DNA of 49,300 nt from Thermodesulfobium sp. 4217-1 (GCF_039822205.1 NZ_JBAGBW010000016.1:1-49300); one strand, 5' to 3'. Shown: positions 25,787-34,560, numbered from the stretch's first letter. Numbers and translations: made by a program. The notes: generated from the sequence alone by a model not told the origin.

Positions 25787-26746
25787 TTAAATATAATCAA
25801 AATTTTTATAAGCCAATTTTTCAAGTTCTCTTAACTTTTTAGAAATTTGCTTTTCTATGATGCTCTTTCTATCGTACATCTCTGAGAGATCTTTAAGAGT
25901 CAGAGCTTTATAGCAATATTCTTCTAATCCTATCTGGCGCATAAAACCCCTAACCTTTGGGTCATAATCAATAGATATGAATGGAGTCAATGACTTAGCG
26001 CAAAATACTGCGCCGTGAAACCTGGTAGCCACGAACATCTCACATTGGGCGACCGACCTAAACGTTGTTAAAAAATCCCCATATAAAATTTCATCAAATT
26101 TTATTCCGCAACTCCTTAGATATCTCTCATCTTCTTTGTCGAATGCTACGCCTCTTATCACAAAACCCTCGCTCTTCAATCTCTCAGAAAACAACTTCAA
26201 GTCTTGAACTGACTGAGAAGATTCTTTGCACGATCTAAGGTTGATGCCAAAAATTTTCTCTTTCTTAGGATGCAAAAAATCTATTGTAAAGGTTATATCA
26301 GCAACCTCTTTGAGAATATCGCCATTCAATCTCAATCTTTTTGCCAAAGAAAGAGAGAGAGAATCTCTCAGGGCCAATGTGTCAACTCTATTTAAAAATT
26401 TAACAAAGAATTTTGACTTTTCAAGATCAATCGGGCCAAGCGATTGAGATAGCATTAGAGTCTTCTTCCCAAACAGGCTGGCAATAAAAACTATGCCTGT
26501 GTAAAAAACTAAGCTTGAAAAGCTAGTTCTATCTTGGATAATTCCTCCGCCCGGAAAGACTACTCTCTTAGCCAGCAATAAATTTTTAATCACATCAAAT
26601 AATTTATTTTTCTCAACGTGATTGGGCGCTGATTTTTTAGAATTCCACAGAATCTTTACTTCATTTTTGTTCTTTAAAAGATATGCCTGGAGAATCGCAT
26701 CATCTCCCACATTGCCAGCCCCAAAATAGCCTACTAAAAAGTCCAA
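25787..26746 (-). CDS. csaB: Polysaccharide pyruvyl transferase CsaB
   Basis: A 319-residue enzyme that adds ketal-pyruvate to a wall polysaccharide so that SLH-domain S-layer proteins can bind. Family features are the N-terminal GYFGAGNVGDDAILQAYL, the VVFPGGGIIQDRTS glycine loop, MLSQSLGPI, and the ATRFHGAVF block with the His in the C-terminal half. Start TTG at 26746, one base after the panC stop, with a weak ribosome site. The WecG/TagA gene follows immediately. SLH-domain proteins would be expected elsewhere in the genome. Confidence 0.9.
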   Translation of the reverse strand: MDFLVGYFGAGNVGDDAILQAYLLKNKNEVKILWNSKKSAPNHVEKNKLFDVIKNLLLAKRVVFPGGGIIQDRTSFSSLVFYTGIVFIASLFGKKTLMLSQSLGPIDLEKSKFFVKFLNRVDTLALRDSLSLSLAKRLRLNGDILKEVADITFTIDFLHPKKEKIFGINLRSCKESSQSVQDLKLFSERLKSEGFVIRGVAFDKEDERYLRSCGIKFDEILYGDFLTTFRSVAQCEMFVATRFHGAVFCAKSLTPFISIDYDPKVRGFMRQIGLEEYCYKALTLKDLSEMYDRKSIIEKQISKKLRELEKLAYKNFDYI

Positions 26747-26747
26747 C

Positions 26748-27587
26748 TTAAGACTCTATTATTATATTGTCTATCAGACGGACCTTGCCTATCCAACCAG
26801 CCACAAGAACAGCTACCGGTGGCTTAATATCTGATTTTTCATTAAGATTTTCTATGTCTACTGCTTGAAGATAATCTAATTTTATGCCCTTGTCCTGAAG
26901 CCTTTTCTTTGCTTCTTCTATGATTCCTATTTCAAAAGAGCCAGATTCGATTTTCTCTTTTATCCAGAAAAGCTCTTTGCTAAGATTTAGAGCTAACTCT
27001 CTATCCTCAATAGACAGATATGAATTCCTTGAGCTCAAAGCCAAGTTATCAGTACCTCTTACGATAGGAGATGGAACAATTTTTACTGGAAAGTCCAAAT
27101 CCCTTACCATCTTTCTCAAAATCACCATTTGCTGAAAGTCCTTCTCACCAAAATGGGCAAAATCAGGCTGCACTATATTAAAGAGCTTGCTAACGACTGT
27201 GCAGACCCCTTTAAAGTGGCCCGGTCTAAATAAGCCGCACAGCTTGTCCTGGAGCTCTCTTACCTCTACGAAACAAGATTGCCCCTCAGGATACATTTCT
27301 TCTGGACTAGGACAAAAAACAGCGTCAACGCCCTCTCTATCAAGCAATCTGAGATCTGTTGCAAGATCTCTTGGGTACCTGTCTAAATCCTCATTTGGAC
27401 CAAATTGAATTGGGTTGACGAATATCGATACCACCACAATTCCAGACATTCCCCTCGCCCTTCTGACAAGAGATATGTGACCCTCATGCAAAAATCCCAT
27501 TGTCGGAACAAGGGAAATTGTCTTACCAGCTGACCTTTTCGCTTCCAAAAACTTTCTCAGAGATTTCTTATCGAAAAAAACTCTCAC
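26748..27587 (-). CDS. panC: Pantoate-beta-alanine ligase
   Basis: A 279-residue enzyme joining pantoate and beta-alanine to make pantothenate, the CoA precursor. The HIGH-type loop is VPTMGFLHEGHISLV near residue 28. The ATP-site motif is HFGEKDFQQ, and the KMSKS-like segment is LALSSRNSYLS. Start GTG at 27587 overlaps the sufB stop by one base (TAGTG). The rest of the pathway (panB, panD) is not in view. Confidence 0.96.
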   Translation of the reverse strand: MRVFFDKKSLRKFLEAKRSAGKTISLVPTMGFLHEGHISLVRRARGMSGIVVVSIFVNPIQFGPNEDLDRYPRDLATDLRLLDREGVDAVFCPSPEEMYPEGQSCFVEVRELQDKLCGLFRPGHFKGVCTVVSKLFNIVQPDFAHFGEKDFQQMVILRKMVRDLDFPVKIVPSPIVRGTDNLALSSRNSYLSIEDRELALNLSKELFWIKEKIESGSFEIGIIEEAKKRLQDKGIKLDYLQAVDIENLNEKSDIKPPVAVLVAGWIGKVRLIDNIIIES

Positions 27588-28837
27588 TACAGGGCGTCCT
27601 TTGCTGTAGCGTTTATAATGTCTTTTATTTTATTATCTATAAATTTAGGAATATATGGGATATTTAAGTTCAAAAAGCCTGTGGTAATCAAAGAAACGGC
27701 ATCGTCTTTATTTATCCCCCTGCTCATCAGATACTCCACCTGCTCTTGAGAAATTGGACCAATGGATGCCTCATGAGAAAGGTGTGCCCTTACAGAGCCT
27801 TCTGATACCAGAGCAGGAATTGCATACATCGTTGCCTCTTTTGAAAAGACTATGCCTCTGCAGTCAAGATGAGCCATACAAACTTCCTTTGTCTTTGCAA
27901 TCATATCTCCTCTTGAATATATTACGCTCTGATCTGCTGCTATAGTCCTCGCAATCGACTCAGCGCGAGTGTTTGGAGCTTCAAGATACATCTTCGAACC
28001 AAGGTCGATATAAGAATCTTTTAATCCATATATTACATTGTTAAATTGAGCAGCAGCATTTTTGCCAGTGAGATAGACATTTGGTGCCGATTGAATTGAT
28101 TTTACAGGCTTCATAAGAATATAATTGTTAACAAATTTGGCGTCCTCTTCAAGGTGAATGCTCGTTCTTGGCCTTACGTCAAAATTATCTGCCCAGTTGT
28201 GAATCATTGTAAAGGTTAGACTACCACCCTTTTTCACATAGAATTCACTAATTCCAAGATGAATGCCTTCAGCATCGTTCTTTGAAAGAGAGCACCCTGT
28301 AATAACGTTTAGAGATGCGCCCTCTTCGACGATGATGATATTGTGGACGTTTTGGCTTATGTTGTTCTCATCCACGAGCAAACACGCTTGCAAAGGGTAT
28401 TCTATATGCTGATTTGGGAAAACCCTCATAAAATATCCGTGCGAAGGATTAAGTGCAACCGCAGCGGTGTATTTGTCCTGATCAGGCTTAACTATCCTCC
28501 AAAAATAATCCTCAATAAAATCAAATTTTTCTACCGCGTCATCTGTGCTCATTATCTGGAGCTGATCTTTATACTTTTCATTGAGACTCTCATATATTAC
28601 GCTATGGTTTAGCTGAACAAATGAGCCACTTCTGACATCTTCTTTTATATCCATACCGCTCATAATAGCGGCTTCCATAGTTTGGGCCTTTAAAGATGAC
28701 AGGTTCTCAACTCTATCTCTTTGGGCAAGCTCTTTAAATCTTTCCAGATCAACGTCAGGACCTAATAGAGCCTTTTTATCCTTTGCAGCAGCAGCTAACG
28801 ATTTTATTTCAGAAAGCCTATTTTCACTTATTGGCAT
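27587..28837 (-). CDS. sufB: Fe-S cluster assembly scaffold SufB
   Basis: A 416-residue SufB/SufD-type scaffold built from a right-handed beta-helix. The C-terminal third has the SufB marks: HLDCRGIVFS with the Cys that assembles clusters, and ARAHLSHEASIGPIS with the conserved Glu. With sufC it forms the minimal SufBC system known from archaea and deep-branching anaerobes; no sufD, sufS or sufU is next to it. I chose the ATG at 28837, overlapping the sufC stop by 10 bases with AAGGGGTGTCAGGT upstream. A GTG three codons earlier is possible. Confidence 0.92.
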   Translation of the reverse strand: MPISENRLSEIKSLAAAAKDKKALLGPDVDLERFKELAQRDRVENLSSLKAQTMEAAIMSGMDIKEDVRSGSFVQLNHSVIYESLNEKYKDQLQIMSTDDAVEKFDFIEDYFWRIVKPDQDKYTAAVALNPSHGYFMRVFPNQHIEYPLQACLLVDENNISQNVHNIIIVEEGASLNVITGCSLSKNDAEGIHLGISEFYVKKGGSLTFTMIHNWADNFDVRPRTSIHLEEDAKFVNNYILMKPVKSIQSAPNVYLTGKNAAAQFNNVIYGLKDSYIDLGSKMYLEAPNTRAESIARTIAADQSVIYSRGDMIAKTKEVCMAHLDCRGIVFSKEATMYAIPALVSEGSVRAHLSHEASIGPISQEQVEYLMSRGINKDDAVSLITTGFLNLNIPYIPKFIDNKIKDIINATAKDAL

Positions 28838-29568
28838 ACCTGACACCCCTTATAACCATTTCGCTTTATTTCATTTAGCATATCTCTTGGATTACCGCTA
28901 CATATTACCCTACCGTTTATGAAAATATAACCCTTGTCAGCGTTAACGAAGTCAAGAATATAGCCTGTATGGGTTATTATCAAGGCACCCCTTTTGGGGC
29001 TTCTCACCTTATCTTTGCCAAGCAAATGATTTATGGCATGGCCTACAAGAGCAATATTCTCCATATCCACGCCCGATTCGGGCTCATCTATAAGCACAAA
29101 TTCAGGTTTTTGTAACATAAGTTGCAATATCTCAGATCTTTTCATCTCTCCGCCAGAAAATCCATCATTAATTGATCTCTTTATATGTTCTTTAATCTTC
29201 AGATTTTCCAAAATAACTTCAACTTCTTCATCAGAGATACCGTTGTTCTTGCTCAACAAATTTATCAATCTTTCCAGGCTTACGCCTCCGACCGTTGGAG
29301 GTCTCTGGAATGATAGACCAATGCCCATTTTTGACCTTTCATATATATCCTTGTTTGTAACGTCTTCCCCTTTAAAAAATATCTTGCCATGATCGACTTT
29401 ATATTTTGGAAAACCCATCAAAGACATCATAAAGGAGGTTTTACCAGCTCCATTCGGTCCAAAAAGAACGTATACGTCCCCATACCCCATAGAGAAGTCT
29501 ACTCCCTTGAGAACTTGCTTGCCCTCTACAGATACCCATAAATCTACTACCTGCAGCATCTCTTGCAT
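28828..29568 (-). CDS. sufC: Fe-S cluster assembly ATPase SufC
   Basis: A 246-residue ABC-type ATPase without membrane domains that drives the SufBC scaffold. Walker A is FGPNGAGKTSFM near residue 36. The ABC signature is DGFSGGEMKRSEILQ. Walker B is FVLIDEPESGVD with the SufC-typical ESGVD. The switch His is in ALIITHTGYIL. The C-terminus ends in a CxxC (GCQVCQ), which I do not recall as common for SufC. Start ATG with TAAGGAGCAACGAT. First gene of the suf-panC-csaB-wecG-pyrK run. Confidence 0.94.
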   Translation of the reverse strand: MQEMLQVVDLWVSVEGKQVLKGVDFSMGYGDVYVLFGPNGAGKTSFMMSLMGFPKYKVDHGKIFFKGEDVTNKDIYERSKMGIGLSFQRPPTVGGVSLERLINLLSKNNGISDEEVEVILENLKIKEHIKRSINDGFSGGEMKRSEILQLMLQKPEFVLIDEPESGVDMENIALVGHAINHLLGKDKVRSPKRGALIITHTGYILDFVNADKGYIFINGRVICSGNPRDMLNEIKRNGYKGCQVCQ

Positions 29569-29603
29569 ATCGTTGCTCCTTAGGAAAAATTTTTATATGT
29601 CTA

Positions 29604-29633
29604 ATTTTAACATATAAAAATAATAAAATTCAA
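29604..29633 (-). promoter_or_regulatory. Promoter of the suf operon
   Basis: Minus-strand TTGAAT (29633-29628) and TAAAAT (29609-29604) are 18 bases apart. A TG just before the -10 (TGTTAAAAT) makes it an extended -10. The start would be near 29597, giving a leader of about 30 bases to the sufC ATG at 29568. Confidence 0.55.
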
Positions 29634-29661
29634 AGAAGGCATCCTGTTCCAGAGTAGTGTA

Positions 29662-29678
29662 AAATTGTCTGACAATTT
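29662..29678. promoter_or_regulatory. Perfect 17-bp palindrome, candidate GntR/FadR-type operator
   Basis: AAATTGTCTGACAATTT has 8-bp arms around a central T. Its core TTGTCTGACAA fits the TnGTnnnACnA pattern known for FadR-subfamily GntR regulators. It lies in the divergent gap between sufC and the NifV-like gene, about 30 bases upstream of the suf -35 box. A looser outer repeat, TGTAAAATT at 29658-29666 and AATTTTACA at 29683-29691, surrounds it. Confidence 0.55.
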
Positions 29679-29744
29679 ATAAAATTTTACAAAAATATCC
29701 ATTTACACTAAAATTTTATAAGAAATATTCAGGAGGTGATAGGT

Positions 29745-30917
29745 TTGTATCCAACTCTCAAAGACTTTACTGATAAGATTTTTATTGTCGACACAACGCT
29801 CAGAGATGGCGAACAAACGGCTGGAGTTGTTTTTGCAAACCAGGAAAAGATCCACATTGCAAAACTCTTAGACGAAGTAGGCGTTAATCAGATCGAAGCA
29901 GGAATACCTGCTATGGGAGGTGGAGAAAAAGAAGCTATCAGATCGATAGTAAACTTAGGTTTAAAAGCATCGATAATGGCCTGGAACAGAGCGGTAATTG
30001 AAGACGTAAAAAATTCAATTGACTGCGGAGTTGATGCTGTAGCAATATCCATATCCACATCCGACATACACATTAAACACAAATTAAAAACATCGAGAGA
30101 AGACGTGCTTGATTCAATGTGTAAGACAGTTGAATTTGCAAAATCAAAGGGACTTTACGTCTCAGCAAACGCAGAGGACGCATCTAGATCTGACATGGAT
30201 TTTTTGATCAGATTCGCCGAAAAAGCCAAACAGTCTGGAGCCGATAGACTCAGATTCTGTGATACCTTAGGGATTCTTGATCCATTTGAGACCTTTGCAA
30301 AAATTAAAACTATATGTGATAGCACGGGAATTGATATAGAAATGCACACCCACAATGATTTTGGTATGGCAACCGCCAACGCACTTGCAGGCGTAAGAGG
30401 TGGTGCAAAATATGTAGGAGTAACAGTAAATGGCCTTGGAGAGAGAGCTGGAAACGCTGCCTTGGAAGAGGTAGTAATGGCTCTTAAAATAATACACAAC
30501 CTTGATCTTGGATTCAAAACAAAGAAGTTTATTGAAATATGCGAATATGTAGCCAACGCTTCATCAAGACAGATCCCAATATGGAAGACGATTGTCGGTG
30601 CTAACATATTTGCACATGAATCTGGAATACATGCCGATGGAGTGTTAAAGAATCCGACAACCTATGAGGCGTTTTCACCTGATGAAGTAGGTCTGGTTAG
30701 GCAGATCATCATAGGAAAGCATTCTGGAAGCGCAGCAGTAAAAAATAAATTTCATCAATTTGGCATAGAGTTGAGCAAAGAAGAGACAAAAATGATACTG
30801 GAAAGCGTTAGAAATCTATCAATTCAGCTAAAAAGGCCCTTGTTTGACAAAGAGCTTATGTATATTTACAACGATGTCCAAAAGGATATAAACAAGGAAT
30901 CTAACTTAGCTGTCTAA
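29745..30917 (+). CDS. Homocitrate synthase family protein (NifV-like)
   Basis: A 390-residue HMGL-like TIM-barrel enzyme condensing acetyl-CoA with a 2-oxo acid. The catalytic Arg20 is in TTLRDGEQTAGV, the metal-binding HTHNDFGMATAN is central, and FAHESGIHADGV and GKHSGS follow. GEQTAGVVFANQEK and EAGIPAMGGGE are closest to NifV homocitrate synthases. Length lacks the LeuA regulatory domain. Start TTG at 29745, eight bases after AGGAGG; the GTG at 29736 overlaps that site and is unlikely. Homocitrate could serve a nitrogenase cofactor or lysine/coenzyme B-type chain elongation; no nif genes are visible. A citramalate or related synthase remains possible. Confidence 0.82.
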   Translation: MYPTLKDFTDKIFIVDTTLRDGEQTAGVVFANQEKIHIAKLLDEVGVNQIEAGIPAMGGGEKEAIRSIVNLGLKASIMAWNRAVIEDVKNSIDCGVDAVAISISTSDIHIKHKLKTSREDVLDSMCKTVEFAKSKGLYVSANAEDASRSDMDFLIRFAEKAKQSGADRLRFCDTLGILDPFETFAKIKTICDSTGIDIEMHTHNDFGMATANALAGVRGGAKYVGVTVNGLGERAGNAALEEVVMALKIIHNLDLGFKTKKFIEICEYVANASSRQIPIWKTIVGANIFAHESGIHADGVLKNPTTYEAFSPDEVGLVRQIIIGKHSGSAAVKNKFHQFGIELSKEETKMILESVRNLSIQLKRPLFDKELMYIYNDVQKDINKESNLAV

Positions 30918-30929
30918 TATTAATATCGC

Positions 30930-30950
30930 GGCCAGGTTAAATGCCTGGCC
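30930..30950. terminator. Hairpin shared by convergent genes
   Basis: GGCCAGG (30930-30936) and CCTGGCC (30944-30950) form a 7-bp GC-rich stem with a 7-base loop. It overlaps the last codons of the convergent epimerase and follows the NifV-like stop by 12 bases. The T tract is poor on the plus side (TATTCTTT), so termination may be weak. Confidence 0.5.
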
Positions 30951-31899
30951 TATTCTTTAGAAACCAGCTTACCGTCATATCGATACCGCTCTTTAAATCT
31001 GTTTTTGGCTCCCATTTAAGGTTTTTCTTGGCACTGCTATAATCCAACAAACTCCTTCTAAGGTCTCCCAACCTTGCGTCAGCATAATTTGGAATGGTTG
31101 CATCATCAGGTATTGACAAACCATATTTTTTTGCGCTCTCTAAAATTAATAAGAATATATCTTTAGTCTTGGTTGCCATGCCCGTCGAAATGTTAAATAT
31201 TCCACTCTCATCTGACATAAGAGCAAGATCGTTTGCCCTTACAACGTCTTCAACAAACACATAATCTCTTATCATTCCGTCATTGTCTTCAGGAAATACG
31301 TTTATAGCAGACTTCTTACCATTAACTATATTTTCCATAAATATAGATACTACGCCTGCCTCACCATGCGGCACCTGTCTTGGGCCATATACGTTTGAGT
31401 ATCTCAAAATCACATATTTAAACCCCGAACTTAAAGCCAAAAGTTTTATATAGTTCTCAGAAGTTAACTTCGCAAGAGCGTATGGAGAAACCAAACAAGG
31501 CTCTGTATCTTCTGTGGCAATATCTTTTATTTCACCATATATAGCGCCGCCAGTTGATGCAAATAAAAATTTTGCTTTTAATTTTGAAGCGCATTCGAGC
31601 ATTTTTATCGTGCCAAGTATGTTCGTTTTTGCATCGGTGTATGGGTGGGTTACCGAATAGGGCACCGATATCTGAGCTGCCTGATGACAGATTGTGTCAG
31701 GAGAGAACTCCAATATCCTATCAGATGTGCTATCAGAACATATATCCCCCTGGAAGAACAAGCTTTTTGGGTTTACGTTTGCGATGTTTCCAGATGATAA
31801 GTCATCAATTGATAGAACGTCGTGACCCTTCTCTATCCAATAGTCTACGATGGTTGATCCGATAAAGCCAGCTGCCCCAGTAACCGCAATCTTTGCCAA
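30937..31899 (-). CDS. NAD-dependent sugar-nucleotide epimerase (UDP-glucose 4-epimerase-like)
   Basis: A 320-residue extended short-chain dehydrogenase. The NAD loop is VTGAAGFIGSTIVD at the N-terminus. HQAAQISVPYSV follows, then the catalytic Ser/Thr in FASTGGAIYGE and YxxxK in SPYALAKLTSENY. RYSNVYGPRQ is the substrate-pocket block typical of GalE/UDP-glucuronate epimerase relatives. It would supply an epimerised UDP-sugar for glycan synthesis. Start TTG at 31899 with AGGAGGTAAAT. It follows cstA across a strong terminator, so it has its own promoter. Confidence 0.87.
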   Translation of the reverse strand: MAKIAVTGAAGFIGSTIVDYWIEKGHDVLSIDDLSSGNIANVNPKSLFFQGDICSDSTSDRILEFSPDTICHQAAQISVPYSVTHPYTDAKTNILGTIKMLECASKLKAKFLFASTGGAIYGEIKDIATEDTEPCLVSPYALAKLTSENYIKLLALSSGFKYVILRYSNVYGPRQVPHGEAGVVSIFMENIVNGKKSAINVFPEDNDGMIRDYVFVEDVVRANDLALMSDESGIFNISTGMATKTKDIFLLILESAKKYGLSIPDDATIPNYADARLGDLRRSLLDYSSAKKNLKWEPKTDLKSGIDMTVSWFLKNRPGI

Positions 31900-31954
31900 A
31901 TTTACCTCCTGAATTATTAACCTAAGTTAAACATATTTAAGTATATTGTATAAC

Positions 31955-31983
31955 AAAAAAAATAGGGACAAAAATCGTCCCTA
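31955..31983 (-). terminator. Rho-independent terminator of cstA
   Basis: The stem TAGGGAC (31963-31969)/GTCCCTA (31977-31983) has a 7-base loop and eight T residues on the minus strand (31962-31955), just after the cstA stop at 32013. This is a textbook intrinsic terminator. Confidence 0.92.
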
Positions 31984-32012
31984 CTTCTTTTTGTTATAGA
32001 TTTTGGAAAATT

Positions 32013-33893
32013 TTAAATATTGGTTCCCTTTGCTTCCTTACCAGACAAGAGATTTGACCAAATTCTTATAGAATCTAATACTAACCATATACCCATAGCA
32101 AGGAGTAACAATGAGAGAAATGCGTTTATTCCCATAGCGAAGTTGCCCTTCATTGCAAGAGGCATATAAATATGGCTAAAGTTCAGCCAACAGGCATAAA
32201 ATGTGACAATTGTCATAAAAACAGCAGGTAAAAATGTGACCATAGCGTAAGAGAACTTGCCAGTTCTCCTTAGAATTTCAGTGGTAGATATTATAAGGGC
32301 AAAGGTCGCAAGGAGTTGGTTGGTAGCTCCAAAGATAGGCCAGATAGTAGATACGTTGCCCGAATAAAGCAAATAGCCCCAAAAAAAAGACATAAGAAAC
32401 CCAGTGGAAATAATGCCGAAGTTCCAGTGCATATCTTTAAATTGAGGTATAAAATATCCAAAGAACTCCTGCAAAAGATACCTGCCGACTCTTGTTCCAG
32501 CATCAATAGCAGACAAAATAAACATAGCTTCAAACATAATTATAAAGTGATACCAATAGGCCATCATGCCAGAAAGAAATGGTACCTGTTCGGTTATATA
32601 GGCTACGCCAGCAGCAAGAGAAACTGCTCCGCCAGGCCTTCCTGCAAGATTTTCGTGAACCATTGCAGACAGTATAGGAACCTGATTTGCAATCATGCCC
32701 AATTTTTCAAATACTGCCGGAGGAGTGTTAATTGCAAAGTAATCTCCCTGAGGCAGGACACAAGCGGCTATAAGTGCAAGGACGCCCACAAAGCTTTCTA
32801 ATATCATTGCTCCATAGCCTATAAATCTCGCGTCACTCTCACAACTTATCATTTTTGGCGTGGTACCCGATCCAACGAGTGCGTGAAAACCAGATATGGC
32901 ACCGCAGGCAATTGTTATAAACAAATATGGGAAAAGCGGGCCAGGAATAATCGGGCCGCCGCCTGCATCAAATTTAGTAAAAGCTGGCATTTGAAGATTT
33001 GGATGAACTATAAAAACGCATATTGCAATTGCAACCGCTACACCTATCTTCATATATGAAGATAGATAATCTCTGGGGAGAAGGAGCATCCAAACTGGTA
33101 GAACAGATGCTATAAAGGCATAAGTAGGCAAAATAATTTTTACAGTATTCTCATCAAAGGTTAGCATCCTCCCAATCTCTGATTGTGGTGGAACCAAACC
33201 ACCAACCCAGGTAACGACAAATAAAAGAACCACACCTATAAGGCTAGCCTCCAAAATCTTACCAGGGCGAAATACATACATCCAAAAGGCCATTATAAAA
33301 GCAATCGGTATAGTAAGGCCGACAGTTATAATACCCCATGGGGAGTTCTTAAGAGCATTTACCACAGCTATAGAAAGTCCAGCCATGGCAAGGACAAGAA
33401 TTAAGAATGTAGCAAGAGAGAGGACCTTGCCTGTTGGGCCAGAGATCTCTCTTCTTGCTATATCTGCCAGAGAACAAGCGCCTCTTCTGGTAGATGCGAC
33501 AAGGACCACGAAGTCATGAACTGCGCCAGCAAGAGCCGCGCCAATGACCAGCCAAAGGAGCCCTGGCATAAAACCGAACTGTGCAGCAAGAACAGGGCCT
33601 ATAAGAGGGCCAGCTCCTGCAATAGCTGCAAACTGGTGGCCAAATAAAACATATTTATTAGTAGGAACAAAGTCTCTCCCGTCATTGATCTTACATGCAG
33701 GAGTTTCGGCTCCAGAATCCAAACACATTACCTTTGCAGCAAGAAAGGCACTATAATAGCGATATCCAATTGCCCAAATAGCAAAACCGAAGATTAAAAG
33801 CAGTACAGCGCTTGGTACGCTTAAAACAGAAAGCAAAGCTAAGACAGCAACGATTAGAAGTAGAATGATCACAAAAATAGATGTAGCCTTCAT
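32013..33893 (-). CDS. cstA: Carbon starvation protein CstA family transporter
   Basis: A 626-residue polytopic membrane protein of the CstA/BtsT family, importers of pyruvate or peptides. Family blocks are TNKYVLFGHQFAAIAGAGPL near residue 75, VGSGTTPKMI with SGFHALVGSG near residue 340, and FWGYLLYSGNVSTIWPIFGATNQLLA near residue 520. About 16 hydrophobic segments are present. Start ATG at 33893 with AAGGGGG eight bases upstream. A 10-codon upstream ORF with its own strong ribosome site ends overlapping this ATG. A strong terminator follows. Confidence 0.95.
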   Translation of the reverse strand: MKATSIFVIILLLIVAVLALLSVLSVPSAVLLLIFGFAIWAIGYRYYSAFLAAKVMCLDSGAETPACKINDGRDFVPTNKYVLFGHQFAAIAGAGPLIGPVLAAQFGFMPGLLWLVIGAALAGAVHDFVVLVASTRRGACSLADIARREISGPTGKVLSLATFLILVLAMAGLSIAVVNALKNSPWGIITVGLTIPIAFIMAFWMYVFRPGKILEASLIGVVLLFVVTWVGGLVPPQSEIGRMLTFDENTVKIILPTYAFIASVLPVWMLLLPRDYLSSYMKIGVAVAIAICVFIVHPNLQMPAFTKFDAGGGPIIPGPLFPYLFITIACGAISGFHALVGSGTTPKMISCESDARFIGYGAMILESFVGVLALIAACVLPQGDYFAINTPPAVFEKLGMIANQVPILSAMVHENLAGRPGGAVSLAAGVAYITEQVPFLSGMMAYWYHFIIMFEAMFILSAIDAGTRVGRYLLQEFFGYFIPQFKDMHWNFGIISTGFLMSFFWGYLLYSGNVSTIWPIFGATNQLLATFALIISTTEILRRTGKFSYAMVTFLPAVFMTIVTFYACWLNFSHIYMPLAMKGNFAMGINAFLSLLLLAMGIWLVLDSIRIWSNLLSGKEAKGTNI

Positions 33894-33922
33894 TTCTCAA
33901 ACCCCCTTAAAAAATTTGTCAA
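33890..33922 (-). CDS. Possible 10-residue leader peptide coupled to cstA
   Basis: AAGGAGGG (33937-33930) has no gene of its own unless the TTG seven bases later (33922) is used. That frame reads MTNFLRGFEK and stops at TGA, which overlaps the cstA start as ATGA. The arrangement looks like a coupling or leader-peptide device. It is only 33 bases, so chance is possible. Confidence 0.35.
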   Translation of the reverse strand: MTNFLRGFEK

Positions 33923-33995
33923 AACTTCTCCCTCCTTATTCTTCAAGATTTAATAAAAAATATACAAATTTATTATACCACATAGTTACTAGCAT

Positions 33996-34508
33996 TTATT
34001 GAGTTAAATCATAAGAAAGTATTATAAAACCAACCTTTTCATTAATATTCATAACAGGAGACACTACAAAAAAAATACCTTTTTCATTCAAAACAGTTAT
34101 TTTTTGAAAGCTTGAAAATTGTTCAGGATAAAACCTTGAGAAGTCAGAGCCTTCATATTTTTTATTAGTAGATATCTGAATCGTATTACCGCTCACAAAG
34201 CTAATTTCTCTAAAACCTTTATTTTTAACAATTTGATTAAAGCACTCTTCCACTTGATAAGTTCTATTTGACTGGATGCTATCCCTGACAAAAAAGGTTA
34301 ATGGTATTGAGATATCTGTCAAAAAGTCTTTGCTATCGTTAGCAAACTTCTCCCCTAAATCTTTTTTCACACTTTCAATGTTTTTTTGACAGTTTCTATC
34401 ATAAGTTTCCTTAGCAGAATTGATTGCAAATATCCAGTACACATTTGATACAATCAGGCAAATAAACAAAATAAAAATGAAGTAGACGTACCACTTAACT
34501 TTTTTCAT
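33996..34508 (-). CDS. Membrane-anchored protein with an extracytoplasmic sensor-like domain
   Basis: A 170-residue protein with one N-terminal membrane helix (WYVYFIFILFICLIVSNVYW), then a coiled, charged stretch (about 30-60) and a domain of about 100 residues. Phrases such as ITVLNEKGIFFVVSPVMN near the end recall the Cache/PAS-like sensor domains of chemoreceptors and histidine kinases. No second membrane helix or signalling output domain follows, which is odd for a sensor. I chose ATG at 34508, behind GGAGGGGAAT. The family is not certain. Confidence 0.62.
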   Translation of the reverse strand: MKKVKWYVYFIFILFICLIVSNVYWIFAINSAKETYDRNCQKNIESVKKDLGEKFANDSKDFLTDISIPLTFFVRDSIQSNRTYQVEECFNQIVKNKGFREISFVSGNTIQISTNKKYEGSDFSRFYPEQFSSFQKITVLNEKGIFFVVSPVMNINEKVGFIILSYDLTQ

Positions 34509-34560
34509 ATTCCCCTCCATAAAAGTTATTTACACATTTTAAATCTTTAGCTGTTTACAA

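Noticed and set aside
29736-29744. GTG at 29736 as the NifV-like start
   Set aside because: It lies inside the AGGAGGTGAT ribosome site itself; the TTG at 29745 has correct spacing.
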